Assembly: GCF_036884655.1 (NCBI RefSeq)
Contig: NC_088354.1
Location: 18,167,001 to 18,231,000, forward strand
DNA from: Musa acuminata AAA Group
Taxonomy: Eukaryota > Streptophyta > Magnoliopsida > Zingiberales > Musaceae
Reading direction: 5' to 3'
Length of the DNA stretch: 64,000 nt
Shown: positions 38,891-53,143 of the stretch, in pieces
How positions within the stretch are numbered: position 1 is the first letter of the stretch
Layout: each line of letters starts with the position of its first letter
Translations under genes and position numbers: made by a program
The notes under the pieces: model-generated
What the model saw: the letters and a program-made list of their open reading frames with translations, nothing else
The model's database searches: none
What the model was told of the DNA's origin: nothing

Positions 38891-39779
38891 GGTAAAATGA
38901 TGCTACACTTGATGCTTCGTTTGCCGCCATGCAATAAAAAATGACCTATTTTGGATAGTTTTTAGGTTGTTTTTGCATCATGCAATGACTACAGTGAACG
39001 AGATGAGACCTCAGTCATCTCAACGATTGGAACCTCTCGTTTTGATCTTTTTTGGTGCTATCATGGTAGTGATTGTGTGGAGTGAAAAGTCAACCGAGTT
39101 GGCTGCGCGTTAATTCCCACATCATAGAATTTTATACCTCCTGAAGTCGGGTTAAATTCGTGAGTGATAGGCCAAGTTCTATTATTGTATGCCTTATCCA
39201 ACTAATGTTTTGAAGAAAAAAATAGGATAGTTTTATCATTTTAAAAAATAAAAGCTTTACTAGAAAAAAAATAACATAAAAAAGATGCTCCATGGAAAAA
39301 GACAAAAAAACAAAAGTTTTTTTTTTTATAAAGAAACTCACTCTACATGAAATGATAATCGGTCCTCGAAACATTTATCGAATCAAAATGTTATGTACAA
39401 AAAAGATAGAAATAAAGTTTTTCTAGAAAAATTACCCTACATATAGTTTCACATAACGAGTTCATGAAAATAACAATTGGTCGTTGAAACATTTTTCCAA
39501 TCCAAGTTTTGGGTTGATAAAACTAGTTCGGTTGATTCAACTGAATGATTTGAAAAGGAAAAAATATAATTAGAAAGATAAAAGATTATACTCATATTTA
39601 TAGAATTATACTCCTTAGCCTACTAGGACTATGACTCCAAAAAAAAAAAAAAGTAAATCAAATAAGACTCCTAGCTGAATTCTAGCTGACTCTTGTTAAG
39701 ACTATAATTCAGCCGACTCGTACGGAGATTAGGAAACTCAAAAAGAACTTACTTTTACATTAGCTTAAGACTCAAAAAA
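38891..39779. other. Intergenic region, AT-rich
   Basis: No gene. The right part (from about 39500) may be what remains of an LTR belonging to the gypsy fragment next to it, because it directly follows that element's 3' end in its orientation. No boundaries could be set. Confidence 0.4.
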
Positions 39780-40660
39780 TTTCAAGGGATCCTATATTTC
39801 TCCTCCCTTCAAATCAGCCTTGTCCTCAAGATTAAGCACTATCAAATTTCAGAAACTTTTCCTTCAGTGCCTTGTAGGACTTTCAATAGGCATCTACAAT
39901 TGGTAAGCTAGCCCATTGCATTAGTAATTTAGTCACATGATATCTGCAACGCATCACAACCCATCGATCAAATATAGCTTGTGGTTAAATTTGAACCTCA
40001 CCAACGGAAGATATGTTTGGCAAATGGTGTTGCACCACCTCATCTTCACCTAGCTTCTTCTTGAGGTAGAAAACATGAAAAACTGGGTGTATCATAGAGC
40101 TTGAAGGCAACTCTAAGCGATAGGCAATTGGACTAATGCATTCTAATACTTTATAAGGCCAAAAAAAAAATTGAGTAGACAACTTCATAGAAGATTGAAC
40201 CTTTATAGAGGTTTGCTTGTAGGGCCGAGGACAAAGGAAAACCCAATCACCCACTATAAATTCTTGTTCACTTTAGTGTTTATCAACTTGCTGCTTCATT
40301 ATTGCTTGTGAGACTACGAGGTTACCATTTAGGAGTTGAATAATCTTGTCCTTGTTAAGTAATTTCTTGTCCACTCGATCAACTTTAGAAGAGTCGGGCA
40401 TGTATTTGTAATTATGGGAGGGGTTCAATCATAAACTGCTTCGAAATGAGTCATTTTAATAGAAGAGTGATAAGAAGTATTATATCATCGTTCTGTCCAA
40501 GGAAATCATTTAGTACATTCCTTCGGTTTATCACTGGTAAAGCATCTGAGATAGTTTTCTAGGTATATATTTATCACTACAGTTTGCTCATCTATTTGTC
40601 AGTACTCATATTCAGCTTGATAACCTATAAACAAAAAAGCCCTATCTAAAAGGAGCTATT
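39780..40660 (-). mobile_element. Decayed Ty3/gypsy polyprotein 3' end (integrase C-terminus)
   Basis: On the minus strand the frame reads GDWVFLCPRPYKQTS, KLSTQFFFWPYKVLECISPI, AYRLELPSSSMIHPVFHVFY and LKKKLG, the conserved C-terminal integrase region of plant gypsy elements. Further left, the minus strand of 39815-39836 reads CTTGAGGACAAGGCTGATTTGA..GGGAGG, the usual end of such polyproteins. Upstream parts (40260-40660) have stops and frameshifts. It is a truncated, inactive copy. Confidence 0.75.
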
Positions 40661-41286
40661 AAAAACTTTATCTGTCATTGACAATGAAACGGGAAACTAC
40701 ATGTAATTTAACTATGTTCTTGATAAAAATATGGACAACATATGCAATAATATCGTATAGGATAGAAATGAGCATCCACGACAAAGATATAGTTTTCCCG
40801 AAGAGAAAGAGGCCGAGGCAAGCTGAGAGCCTGTGGCCATTGCCCTGCTGTTTCTTCTCAGGGAGATATCATAGATTAGAATATGTCCGACATGGGATGA
40901 TTCGTTTCTGGTGCTTTGCTTCTCAGTTGTCGTGTAATAGAATGTAACCAAAATGTTTGACACGAGATTGGAAGATGGTCTCATTTACGGCATCCTGACA
41001 TAATACGTTCCTTAAAGATCGGATGATCGATGCTTATTGAGTAGTTGATACATTTAATATTTTGAGAACAATGCTAATAAAGGGTAATTAATTATCAACA
41101 CAATTTATCTATATGAAGAATGGATCAAGTTTATGTTATAAGGGAATGGACCGCAGAACCAGATATGCCTCCATATTAATCCGAGGAGCGAGCATAGGCA
41201 TTTGATTCTGAACTCCCTACAATGGCTTATCTCCTCCTCTCTTTCTTCTCTATATTTCCTGCTGTCATAGTTTTATCTTTATCTTT

Positions 41287-41333
<47 letters not shown>

Positions 41334-41895
41334 TGGAGGAAGAATAAACTGCATTTTTATTGATGGTTCAATTTATACAACTGGGAAACCTAAATGAACA
41401 TTCATGGACCATAAGCTTCGGAAAATAAGAAAAACAATGGTTGTAGTCCTACTGAAACCCTAGAAGACGAGGTTTTTAACCAATCCATCACGATGGGTAG
41501 TTTGAACATCATGAAGAGAATATTATGCATTAAATGAAAACAGAATAAGTCAGGGTACAGCATGTAAATTCACTTATGAGATCTGGCACACCTTGAAATC
41601 TTTATAGGACCTTTTATGAAATGTGGCATGGGGCATCTCCGAAGATGTTCGGTAAAGAGACAAGAGCTTTAAAATTAAGCTTCTAATAATGTCACAAAAA
41701 TTTGTACCCAGAACAATTGATTAGAAATTTGTCAAATGTGACAATTAAATCTCAACATCTTGAAAAGCCGATGTTTGTCAAAATTTCCATATGCAAACAT
41801 CCCTTGGAATACAAAACCCTAACCTGAAACAGGCAAGTGCACAACTATATCATTCTGAAACTTACTGCAGTGTACCAGAAATAATTGGCTTCCCC
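40661..41895. repeat. Intergenic region with a (TC)n microsatellite at 41290-41329
   Basis: About 1.2 kb without a supported gene, ending in the 3' untranslated region of RPS8. A pure TC run of about 20 units lies at 41290-41329. Confidence 0.6.
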
Positions 41896-45255
<3,360 letters not shown>

Positions 45256-45340
45256 TTTGGCCGAGCGGTGGCGAGAAGCGCTTCGATTTCTCTCCTCGGA
45301 ACTTCGCCGCCGCTAGCCGTCGCACTTAGCGTTCAACACG

Positions 45341-45368
45341 TAATATATATAGACCCCAAAAACCCTAA
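45341..45368 (-). promoter_or_regulatory. RPS8 core promoter: TATA box and telo-box
   Basis: CTATATATATTA (minus strand, 45341-45352) lies about 90 bp upstream of the ATG. AAACCCTAA, the plant telo-box, lies just beyond at 45360-45368. Telo-boxes are typical of promoters of translation-machinery genes in plants. Confidence 0.6.
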
Positions 45369-45728
45369 GGTGATCCCGCCTGCACCAGAGATGCACGTAT
45401 GAGCAATGGAAAGCAAGCCATGGTGTCGCCCTCGTGGATGCTTATGTGGCAGAGTCGCGAAGTTTCTATTAACGGGTCGGATACAGGTCCTTGTTTTGGA
45501 TTCACAAGCTTATCGGATTTGGATATTGATTTCAAGTGGATCAACCTAATGCAATGTACTAACAACATTTGGATGGTCCTAATGGCATATCTAAATAATT
45601 ATAAATGATACATTTACTAAATTTGATTCGACATGCTTGCAAGAGGTTTTCTCTGTCCGTCAGTAAAAGATTATTTTTTTTATTAGATTAAAAAAATGAT
45701 TAGTGAGTGTTCATAATATAGTTTAATG

Positions 45729-45766
<38 letters not shown>

Positions 45767-47484
45767 TAATGACAATATATGCTCGACATCTCTGCAACAT
45801 GACTAGAGTTTTGACTTCCAACAGGTGGACATCAAACCCTGAAGCAATCTTATGATTTTCGAATTTAGTGTAACTATTGCTGTCTACATGGAGATTCATC
45901 ATACTAATTAATTCATGCTCGTGCCATGGACAAAGCAACGTTTCTAATTGCAAGTGTCCTGCGACAGTGCAATGTAGAGACTGGTTATCCATCTTTCTGG
46001 CAGGTTTAGATCGATATGGCACAAAGCAGTAAACTGGTTATCTATCTATTGATCAATATAGTCATCAGAATCTAATTAATTATATTATATATATCTTAAG
46101 TCCGATCGGATCACCTGTATTATTCATATATAGGTAGCAACTACATTAAAAATGATTTTGTATCTTGTTCTAGCTATCAGTTCTAAGCTGCTTCTTTATC
46201 TTGCTTTCCATTCTCCTAGATTATTTCTTTTTTGTTGCAGAAAGTTGCTCTCCCTATTTGTACAGCGGCCTTTTCTCTTATCCTTTGCTTTAGAGTCATA
46301 CAAGACGATAAAATTGTATGAACGGAAACTTAATTTGAACAGTAACAGATCCAACCTCAAGGTTTCCTTCAGCTTCTCGATCTATATATATTTGCTTCAT
46401 GATCAACGTATACAGCTCACTATCTTTTTCTCTTGCATTAGCAGGGCTGGGAACAACCTTCTAGGGTTTCATCATTCGTCATCTGACCTATGTATAATGG
46501 ATTCCGATGAGTCCACAGGAGGAACCTTGGGAGCATGCTGATGCCACAGTTCGTCAAAGCATCTGCAGACAAACCTGATGTCTCTTGTACTAGTTAATGA
46601 ATACTTCTCAGAAATATACACAACTCCATGCATGGTTGGAAGAAAACTTTGCAGCCAGGCGTCAATCACCTTCCATCAGTTCTGAATGATCTTGACAAGG
46701 ATGTGTCTACCAACACTGCAGTAGGCAGAGGAGATAGCAGCTTGGCTTAAACAAAGAGCACCAAGGGCAATGGTGCATCCATGTTGTTATCCTTATGATT
46801 TTATGATAATTCATATATAATAGAAGTCTACAGCCGAGAATTAAGAAAATTATTTCATGAAGTTGGACCCAAAATTTAGCTTTTATTTATTTATTTATTT
46901 ATTTATTTTTAAGAAAGAAAGGATAAGGTGGTGGCCATCAGGGTACAACAATCAGTACATTGAACCTGGACATGCTTTGGCACATTCCACGTACCTAGAC
47001 GACCCCAAACAAGATTCGACACGGATTAAGCTCCTCTTTATATTGCCTCGTCCATCACCTGCCACTGCACTCGCTCCCCTGCGATGTGCGAGCCCGCACT
47101 CCATCACGTGCGAGAGCCCAGCATCAAGGCTTGTGCACGGGCATATACCGTCGCATAGCCGAACCATTCCACCTGGCACTCGGTATATCCCTCACCTCCT
47201 TCCTCGCCATTCCATAACCCCATCACCTTACATCTTGACTGCTCATAGACAAGCATCCACTGACCAATAGAGGAAGAGTGGACAATGCCATGAATATTCC
47301 TGTGGTAATCTCTCTCCTCGCTCTCTCTCTCTCTCTCTCTCTACACTAATAAAATGTCGTCACCTTCTCCACATTATTGTACTACAAAAAATGGTGACTC
47401 CATGATGACTCTCCAGTGTTGACAGCATATATCCATCTCCTTCCCTGTAAAAGAGTCTTCTCCTCGCCCTTTGAAGCCCCTGAA
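45369..47484. repeat. Intergenic region with (AT)n, (TTTA)n and (CT)n microsatellites
   Basis: About 2.1 kb between RPS8 and the DUF506 gene. Simple repeats lie at 45729-45765 (AT), about 46880-46908 (TTTA) and 47321-47342 (CT, in the probable promoter or leader of DUF506). A 24-base word from about 46951 recurs exactly near 63598 in the far right flank. No gene recognised. Confidence 0.6.
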
Positions 47485-48369
47485 ATGGCAGTTTCCATGA
47501 GGGCCAAGCGGGTGACCGATCCCCTCGGGGAGGATGCGAGGGCTCGTCTCCGAGGCTACGATCGCCGCCGGCTGACTGGCTATGCCAGCAGCGGCAGCGA
47601 TCACGAGGCCTTGTCCAGCCTCGTCCATGCCTTCTTCGAGTGCGACGACTGCGACTCCCCCTCTGCGGCAGACGCTGCTGCTGCTGGTGAGCCTGGTGAC
47701 CGGATGTCCGACTCGGATGGAGGAGATCAGTCCGAGAAGGCAGCGGCTGCGGTGGGAGAACTGGTCGGTGGGTGGAGGAAGAGCGACGACCCTTTCCGCC
47801 TCCGCCTCCTCTCTGACGCCTCCAAGGCCGCGGATGCCATGGCGACGCTGAGGTCGAGCGCTTTCGGGTATCGCCGGGCGGTCATGGCGCTGCTGAGGGA
47901 GATGGGTTACGACGCTGGGATATGCAAGGCGAGGTGGGAGAGCTCCGGGAACTTGGTCCACGGGAGTTACGAGTACATCGACGTGGTGGTGCCGGCGGGA
48001 AAGGAGGGGAAGGAAGATCGGCGCTACATCGTGGACCTGGGCTTCGCCGCGGAGTTCAAGGTGGCTCGAGCGACGGAGGCTTACGAAAACGTGGTGGCGG
48101 CGCTTCCGGAAATGATGGTGGCGCAGCCGGAGGAGGTGAAGCAGGTGGTGCGGATGGTGGGGGATGCGGGGCGGCGGTCGCTCAAGTCACAGGGCCTGCA
48201 CGTGCCTCCGTGGCGGAAGGGGAGGTACATAATGGCTAAGTGGCTGGGGCCGTACCGGAGGACGGTCAACGCGGTCCCGGCGTCCGCCGCGCCCTCGGGG
48301 GCCGGCGGCGCCGAGGCCAAGTGTCGAGCCGTGGGATTCACGGCGGCCAAGGGCACCATCATTTGCTGA
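47485..48369 (+). CDS. DUF506 family protein (PDDEXK-like)
   Basis: A single-exon frame of 294 residues from ATG 47485; an in-frame ATG 23 codons earlier (47416) is less likely because the added residues lack family character. The N-terminal part is low in complexity (DCDSPSAADAAAAGEPGD). The DUF506 core starts near residue 130 with YRRAVMALLREMGYDAGICK and RWESSGNLVHGSYEYIDVVV. It continues with YIVDLGFAAEFKVARATEAY, ALPEMMVAQPEEVKQVVRMV and GLHVPPWRKGRYIMAKWLGP. DUF506 is placed in the PDDEXK nuclease-like superfamily; some Arabidopsis members are linked to root hair growth and nutrient stress, but the biochemical role is unknown. GC content is high throughout. The gene sits about 0.4 kb left of the nested retrotransposons. 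Confidence 0.85.
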   Translation: MAVSMRAKRVTDPLGEDARARLRGYDRRRLTGYASSGSDHEALSSLVHAFFECDDCDSPSAADAAAAGEPGDRMSDSDGGDQSEKAAAAVGELVGGWRKSDDPFRLRLLSDASKAADAMATLRSSAFGYRRAVMALLREMGYDAGICKARWESSGNLVHGSYEYIDVVVPAGKEGKEDRRYIVDLGFAAEFKVARATEAYENVVAALPEMMVAQPEEVKQVVRMVGDAGRRSLKSQGLHVPPWRKGRYIMAKWLGPYRRTVNAVPASAAPSGAGGAEAKCRAVGFTAAKGTIIC

Positions 48370-48481
48370 AGCGAAGGATCGGGATAGGATATGCGGCGGA
48401 CGACAGCGAGTCGGTGTTGGGGAGAAACGTGTCAATCATGTGACGGAATTGGAATTAAAGCAGATGATGACTGCCTTATTT

Positions 48482-48482
48482 A

Positions 48483-48555
<73 letters not shown>
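48482..48555. repeat. (AT)n microsatellite in the DUF506 3' region
   Basis: A nearly pure AT run of about 74 bp, about 110 bp after the stop codon. Confidence 0.95.
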
Positions 48556-48560
<5 letters not shown>

Positions 48561-48795
48561 TTCTCTTTCATTTAAATTTTGTGTAGATATTGCCACTTGA
48601 TTGTATTCTTGCCAAATTGTTGTACTATTTGGCATTGATGTACTGTGAATCACGGTTAAGTGGAAATGACATTAAGCTTATGACAGCAATTTGTATAAGT
48701 TCCAAGCATGTTCGTCCTGTAAAATGCCAAATAAAACTCTCTTCTTGTGTAGTATGTTGGAAACTCATAATTCATTTAGTATGCTCCATATGTCT

Positions 48796-49359
48796 TGTTG
48801 GCGTAAACAAGTTTAAGCCATGGCCTCGGGGCTGACACGGCTTGGTTCAGGTCCGAATGATGGGAGATCTTCCCGGGGCGGCCCTTGAGATCGCTGAAGT
48901 GGCCGATTGCGATGGTCCGATCGAGACGGGATCGCTGCTTCCTCCGGGAGGGAACTCCTCGCCTGAGCGTCTAGTGGGAGGCCTCCGTCTTCACACCTGC
49001 ACACAGGTCGGGTCGGAGGAGCTCGGCCCGACCCCTCCGACGATCAAGTTAGTGAATAATCGCAGGGGGTTTTTTATTTGTGTTGTGTCCTCCCTCATTT
49101 CCTTGGAGCGCGAGGGTTTTTATAATGAGGGTTACCGTTGCGTGATGTGCCTGCCCGTAGGGAGCAGGATCGTACTTATGGTAGTGTCTGACATCGATGT
49201 TGGCGTGGCGTAAAGGATCGAGCCTGAGCAGGGTGTTAATGTGCCTTGGTCGGCGTTCCGGTCCGCGTTGACCAGGTGCTGACAGGTCAATAGAGGCGTG
49301 AGGCGTCATCTGGGGCAACTGACGTCACCCGAGTCTTATCGTCATTATTACCCTCATCA
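48796..49359 (-). repeat. Left LTR (3' LTR) of the Tat gypsy element
   Basis: 564 bp, beginning TGTTGGCGTAAAC and ending CCCTCATCA on the plus strand. It matches 62664-63228 at roughly 92 percent. Target duplication TGTCT lies immediately left. Confidence 0.9.
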
Positions 49360-49514
49360 TATTCCCCCCCGAAGGAAGCTATGTGTCGGTTGCTGTAAAA
49401 GGGGGGTCCGAGACATGACTTCAGCTTTAAGAAACTATCCCTGTTGGGCGGTTGCCAGCCCGTTACCAGGGGTGTGGGAATTGTGGAGTTTAGTAACTAA
49501 GGAGGGTTGGATGT

Positions 49515-50160
49515 GCAGCGGTGGCCTTGGGCAGTATGCGGCCGAGGAGCGTGGCTCGGGCAGGCAGGTCACGCAGAGGTAGTGGTCTTGGGCAACATGC
49601 AGCCGAGGAGCACGACTTAGGCGGGCAGGTCGCACAAAGGTAGTAGTCTCGGGCAGCACGCAGCCGAGGAGCATGACTCAGGTGGGCAGTCCGCGCAGAG
49701 GTAGTGGTCTCGGGCAACACGCAGCCGAGGAGCACGACTCAGGCGGGTAGGCCGCGCAGAGGTAGTGGTCTCGGGCAACACGCAACCGAGGAGCACGACT
49801 CAGGCGGGCAGGCTGCGTAGAGGTAGTGGTCTCGAGCATCATGCAGTCGAGGAGCACGACTCAAGCGGGCAGGCCGCACAGAGGTAGTGGTCTCGGGCGA
49901 CATGCAGCTGAGGAGCACGACTCAGGCGGGCAGGCTGCGCAGAGGTAGTGGTCTCGGGCGACATGCAGCCGAGGAGCATGACTCAGGCGGGCAGGCTGCG
50001 CAGAGGTAGTGGTCTCGGGCGACACACAGCCAAGGAGCACGACTTAGGCGGGCAGGTCATGCAGAGGTCGTGGTCTCAGGCAACATGCAGCCGAGGAGCA
50101 CGACTCAGGTGGCCAGGCCGCGCAGAGGTCGTGGTCTCAGGCAACATGCAGCCGAGATGC
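49515..50160. repeat. 61-bp minisatellite, about 11 units, inside the Tat element
   Basis: GCCGAGGAGC-like words occur at 49541, 49602, 49663, 49724, 49785, 49846, 49907, 49968, 50029, 50090 and 50151, an exact 61-bp period with no length drift. The unit is of the type GAGGAGCACGACTCAGGCGG, GCAGGCCGCGCAGAGGTAGT, GGTCTCGGGCAACATGCAGC. Units differ from each other by several substitutions. It lies between the antisense gene promoter and the left LTR. Confidence 0.95.
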
Positions 50161-50422
50161 AACTTAGTTTTGATCAGCAATTCATTGCTTAGTGACGTGT
50201 GGGCGCGGGTGGCCAGGCCATTCTTCGTTTGGGGAAGCCCAAGGGACCGTCACTTTCGGGAGTCACCGATTTTCGAGGCTGAGAAGGCCAGCGCTTTCAG
50301 CATTCGCACCGCGCGCCCGGCGGCTGCCACGTCAAGACACATTTATGGTGAGGTGACGTTTGGTTTGCCTGACGCAACGTGCTTCAGGAGAGGAAGGGTC
50401 ACCATTTTGGCAGGATTTGGCC

Positions 50423-50430
50423 TATAAATA
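50423..50430 (+). promoter_or_regulatory. TATA box of the antisense accessory gene
   Basis: TATAAATA in context GGCCTATAAATAGCG, on the plus strand, opposite to the element, 116 bp upstream of the ATG at 50546. Confidence 0.65.
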
Positions 50431-50545
50431 GCGTGAAGTTGGCTTCCTGCACATCTCCTTACTTTCATTCGCCCAGTTGCTTCTTCGGACCCTATTGCTT
50501 CGTCCGAATCGGCTGTCCTGCTGTTCCTTCCTAAGGTCGGTAAGG

Positions 50546-52350
50546 ATGGCTTCCCCTTCTTCCTTGCCCCTGCCTTCTTCACCATCCACCTTCGGTAATG
50601 CCGGAGAGAAAACATTGCCGCCGAGCCCCAACTCGTCATCCGACGAAAAAGCGGCTAGGGCTCTCGAAGCCTTAATGTGGTCGCATGACGTCGACTTGAC
50701 TGTGAGCGAGTCGTCACTTGGTTACCTCTGAGGCCATTATGGTCTCCCGAAGGAATTTGTGCTTACTGCCCCTGAGCCAGGGCAGCGGGCGTACGACCCT
50801 ATCCCAAAGGGCTTCGCCTTAACTTTAGACGCCTTTGAGGCCGGGCTACGCCTCCCATTGCATCCCGTCATCACCTCTTTTATCTCGTAGTGGCGCATTT
50901 CCCCGTCACAGATGGCACCGAACTCCTGGCGCTATTTGGTGGCGTTCCTAGGGGAGTGCCACTACGCCAATATTGCCCCGACCCGGTCTCTCTTCCTCTC
51001 TTGCTTTCGCCTTTCCAAGGGGTCGAGGGGTTACTATCTGTCCGCCCGATCGGGCTTTCGGGTTAGTAGGGCTCCTTCCAGTAATAAGGGATGGAAGGGG
51101 CGTTTCTTTTTTGTCTGTCGTTCGAAGGACTGGGGCTTCAGGCTCTGGTGGGCGGCGCGCGTGATTGACAACACCGCCCCGGCCCTGAACGACGAGGAGC
51201 GCAGGGACCTTCGGCAGCTTAAGGAGATTCTCCCAACCTCCCGGGCTATTCGGAAAATGATCGAGGGGTGGCTGGTCGAGGCGGGTCTTAGCCCGGTGCC
51301 TCGAGGTATGCCCGCAATGGGTAGCGTTAGGATTTTCCAAAAGATCATTTTTGGTGTTCCGACCAATGTCAGTGTTTTCGTGCAGAGATGGTGAACCTCG
51401 TCACTGTGCGCGGGGGGCGTTCTTCGTCGGTCGCATCGTCGCGTCAAACGACTGAGCCAAGGGCTAGCTCAAAAGAAGCGCCAATAGAACTCGAGGCCAG
51501 ACGACCCCGGAAGAAATCGAAGATCGGCATCGAGAAGGAGGATATGTCGCTAGCTCCGGCCAAGGAGGTCATTGTCGAACCGGGCCATCGTGATCGGCGA
51601 CAGGGCCCTGGTCGGGGTGAGGCCGGCCCGAGCAATGAAGGGGCAAGGAAGGCACCCCAGGAACCCTCCATCTGCGACCTGTGTCGCCTCCCTGCGGGAG
51701 CGCAGGACGAGCCCTATCAAGCTCGGGTGATGGGCGGACTTTCGGAGGGCCAGCCCTCCAACCCGCTGGTCGCCCGGTGGGCGGGCCTGACCCGCGGGAC
51801 CCGGGTATGGGCCGACGAGGAGGCCGCGGCCTCCTTCGCGCGAGGTGGGCTTCATCCCGATATGGCTTGGGATCTGTACACCACGCTCTCGGACATTTTG
51901 TTGGGCAAGTCTGCTAAGTCGTTGCTGATGGGCGGACTTTCGGAGGGCCAGCCCTCCAACCCGCTGGTCGCCCGGTGGGCGGGCCTGACCCGCGGGACCC
52001 GGGTATGGACCGACGGGGAGGCCGCAGCCTCCTTCGTGCGAGGTGGGCTTCATCCCGATATGGCTTGGGATCTGTACACCATGCTCTCGGACGTTTTGCT
52101 GGGCAAGTCTGCTAAGTCGTTGCTGTGGGTAAGCGTCTTGCTATCGACTTCCTGCCTATGCCCAAACGTTACTTGTCCTGACTCTTTCTCTTTGCAGGGC
52201 CATCATTATACCACAGCGTTGATGGACCGCGTGCGCGACGCGGGTCGGGTCCTCGGCATTTTGAGTGACCACAACGCGGAGCTGCGTCGACAGATTGAGG
52301 AGGTCTGCGCAGGGGCAGCTCCGGGGGCTTCCCCAGACCTCCCCGGTCCT
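50546..52350 (+). pseudogene. Antisense accessory gene of the Tat element (Transposase_28 / putative gypsy type transposon domain)
   Basis: It reads opposite to gag. From ATG 50546 (MASPSSLPLPSSPSTFG) one frame runs to 51305 with two stops, TGA at 50729-50731 and TAG at about 50888-50890. It covers SSLGYL, GHYGLPKEFVLTAPEPG, FEAGLRLPLHPVITSFIS, MAPNSWRYLVAFLGEC and WWAARVIDNTAPALNDEE. This resembles the region annotated in plants as putative gypsy type transposon (Transposase_28). Two introns restore frame: 51306-51385 (CGAG|GTATG..TGCAG) joining to GAGATGGTGAACC, and 52129-52197 (TGG|GTAAGC..TTGCAG) joining LLW to GHHYTTALMDRVRDAGRV. The 3' part is cut off near 52330, where protease sequence begins. 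Antisense genes of this type are known from Tat elements such as maize Grande. The two stops make it a probable pseudogene. Confidence 0.7.
51730..52125 (+). repeat. In-frame 198-bp (66-codon) tandem duplication in the antisense gene
   Basis: Two adjacent copies, 51730-51927 and 51928-52125, encode MGGLSEGQPSNPLVARWAGL to GKSAKSLL with only a few changes (for example WADEEAAASFA versus WTDGEAAASFV). Reading frame is kept across both copies. Confidence 0.92.
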
Positions 52351-53138
52351 AGCGTGGGTCGGAAACTTCACCATCTGATGGTAGGTGGAAACTACAGCTC
52401 TAATCTTGTTGAGGGTGGGCATCCGAGAATGACGTTGTATGCAGTAGGGAGATCCACCACTAAAAAGGTGGACATCACCGTCTTCGATCTGGGTGACGCT
52501 CCCAAAGTCAGGGGAAGGGTGATAGCTCCCAACGGTGAGATCGAGTCGCCGGTGAACCCAGTGAGCACTGAGCACATGGGCTCCAAGGCTTCTTTAGCCA
52601 ACCCAAGTTTCCGAAAAGCGTTAAGATAGAGCACATCAGCTGAGCTCCCCGTGTCGATCATGATCCTCCTTACCTGGGTGTTAGCGATCCGAGCTGTTAT
52701 TATGAGTGCATCGTCATGCTCTGATCGCTCAGCACCCTCGGGAGGGAACGCGACCTCGGGGTCGAGGCTGCGTTGGGGAGCATCGGCCCTGGCGGAGCAG
52801 GCGTATGCCTTCCTTCCGGACATATTGTTTCCTCCGGATGCTGGGCCTCTTGTGATGACGTCGATTTGGCACTCCACAGGGCCTTCCGGATGGGGCGAAA
52901 GCTCCCTGTCCCGACGGATATACCGATTGAGGTGTCCTCTGCGGACGAGCTCCTCGATTTGCTGCTTCAGCTCGCGGCACTCCTCAGTATCATGCCTGCT
53001 TTGCCGGTGGAAGCGGCAATACTTGGACTGGTAGGCGAGTTCCCACGGGCTTTTCATCGGGTTGGGGGCCCTGAGTAACCCTTTTCCCCTTATTTGGAGA
53101 AATATCTCCATTCAGGACGCGCCAAAGAGTGCAACGAG
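52325..53138 (-). pseudogene. Tat element gag C-terminus and aspartic protease
   Basis: On the minus strand a frame at 53111-52392 begins with [17 protein letters not shown] and contains [20 protein letters not shown], the usual Cys/His end of gag. [19 protein letters not shown] follows, with the aspartic protease catalytic Asp-Thr-Gly and its downstream partner region PTAYNVILG. Near 52430 one base is lost relative to the family and the reading continues in another frame as [20 protein letters not shown], ending about 52325. There the sequence changes to the antisense gene and reverse transcriptase is missing. The frame upstream of EIFLQ is also shifted relative to the gag portion beyond the copia element. 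Confidence 0.8.
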
Positions 53139-53143
53139 GTCCT
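53139..53143. repeat. Target site duplication (left) of the copia element
   Basis: GTCCT, identical to 61454-61458, directly flanking the two copia LTRs. This proves insertion into the gypsy gag. Confidence 0.95.

Noticed and set aside
47374..47961. Long minus-strand frame of 195 codons opposite DUF506
   Set aside because: High-GC shadow of a recognised gene; no motifs of its own.
49515..50160. Regularly spaced repeats resembling a CRISPR array
   Set aside because: The whole 61-bp unit is repeated with no unique spacers, there are no cas genes, and it lies inside a plant LTR retrotransposon.
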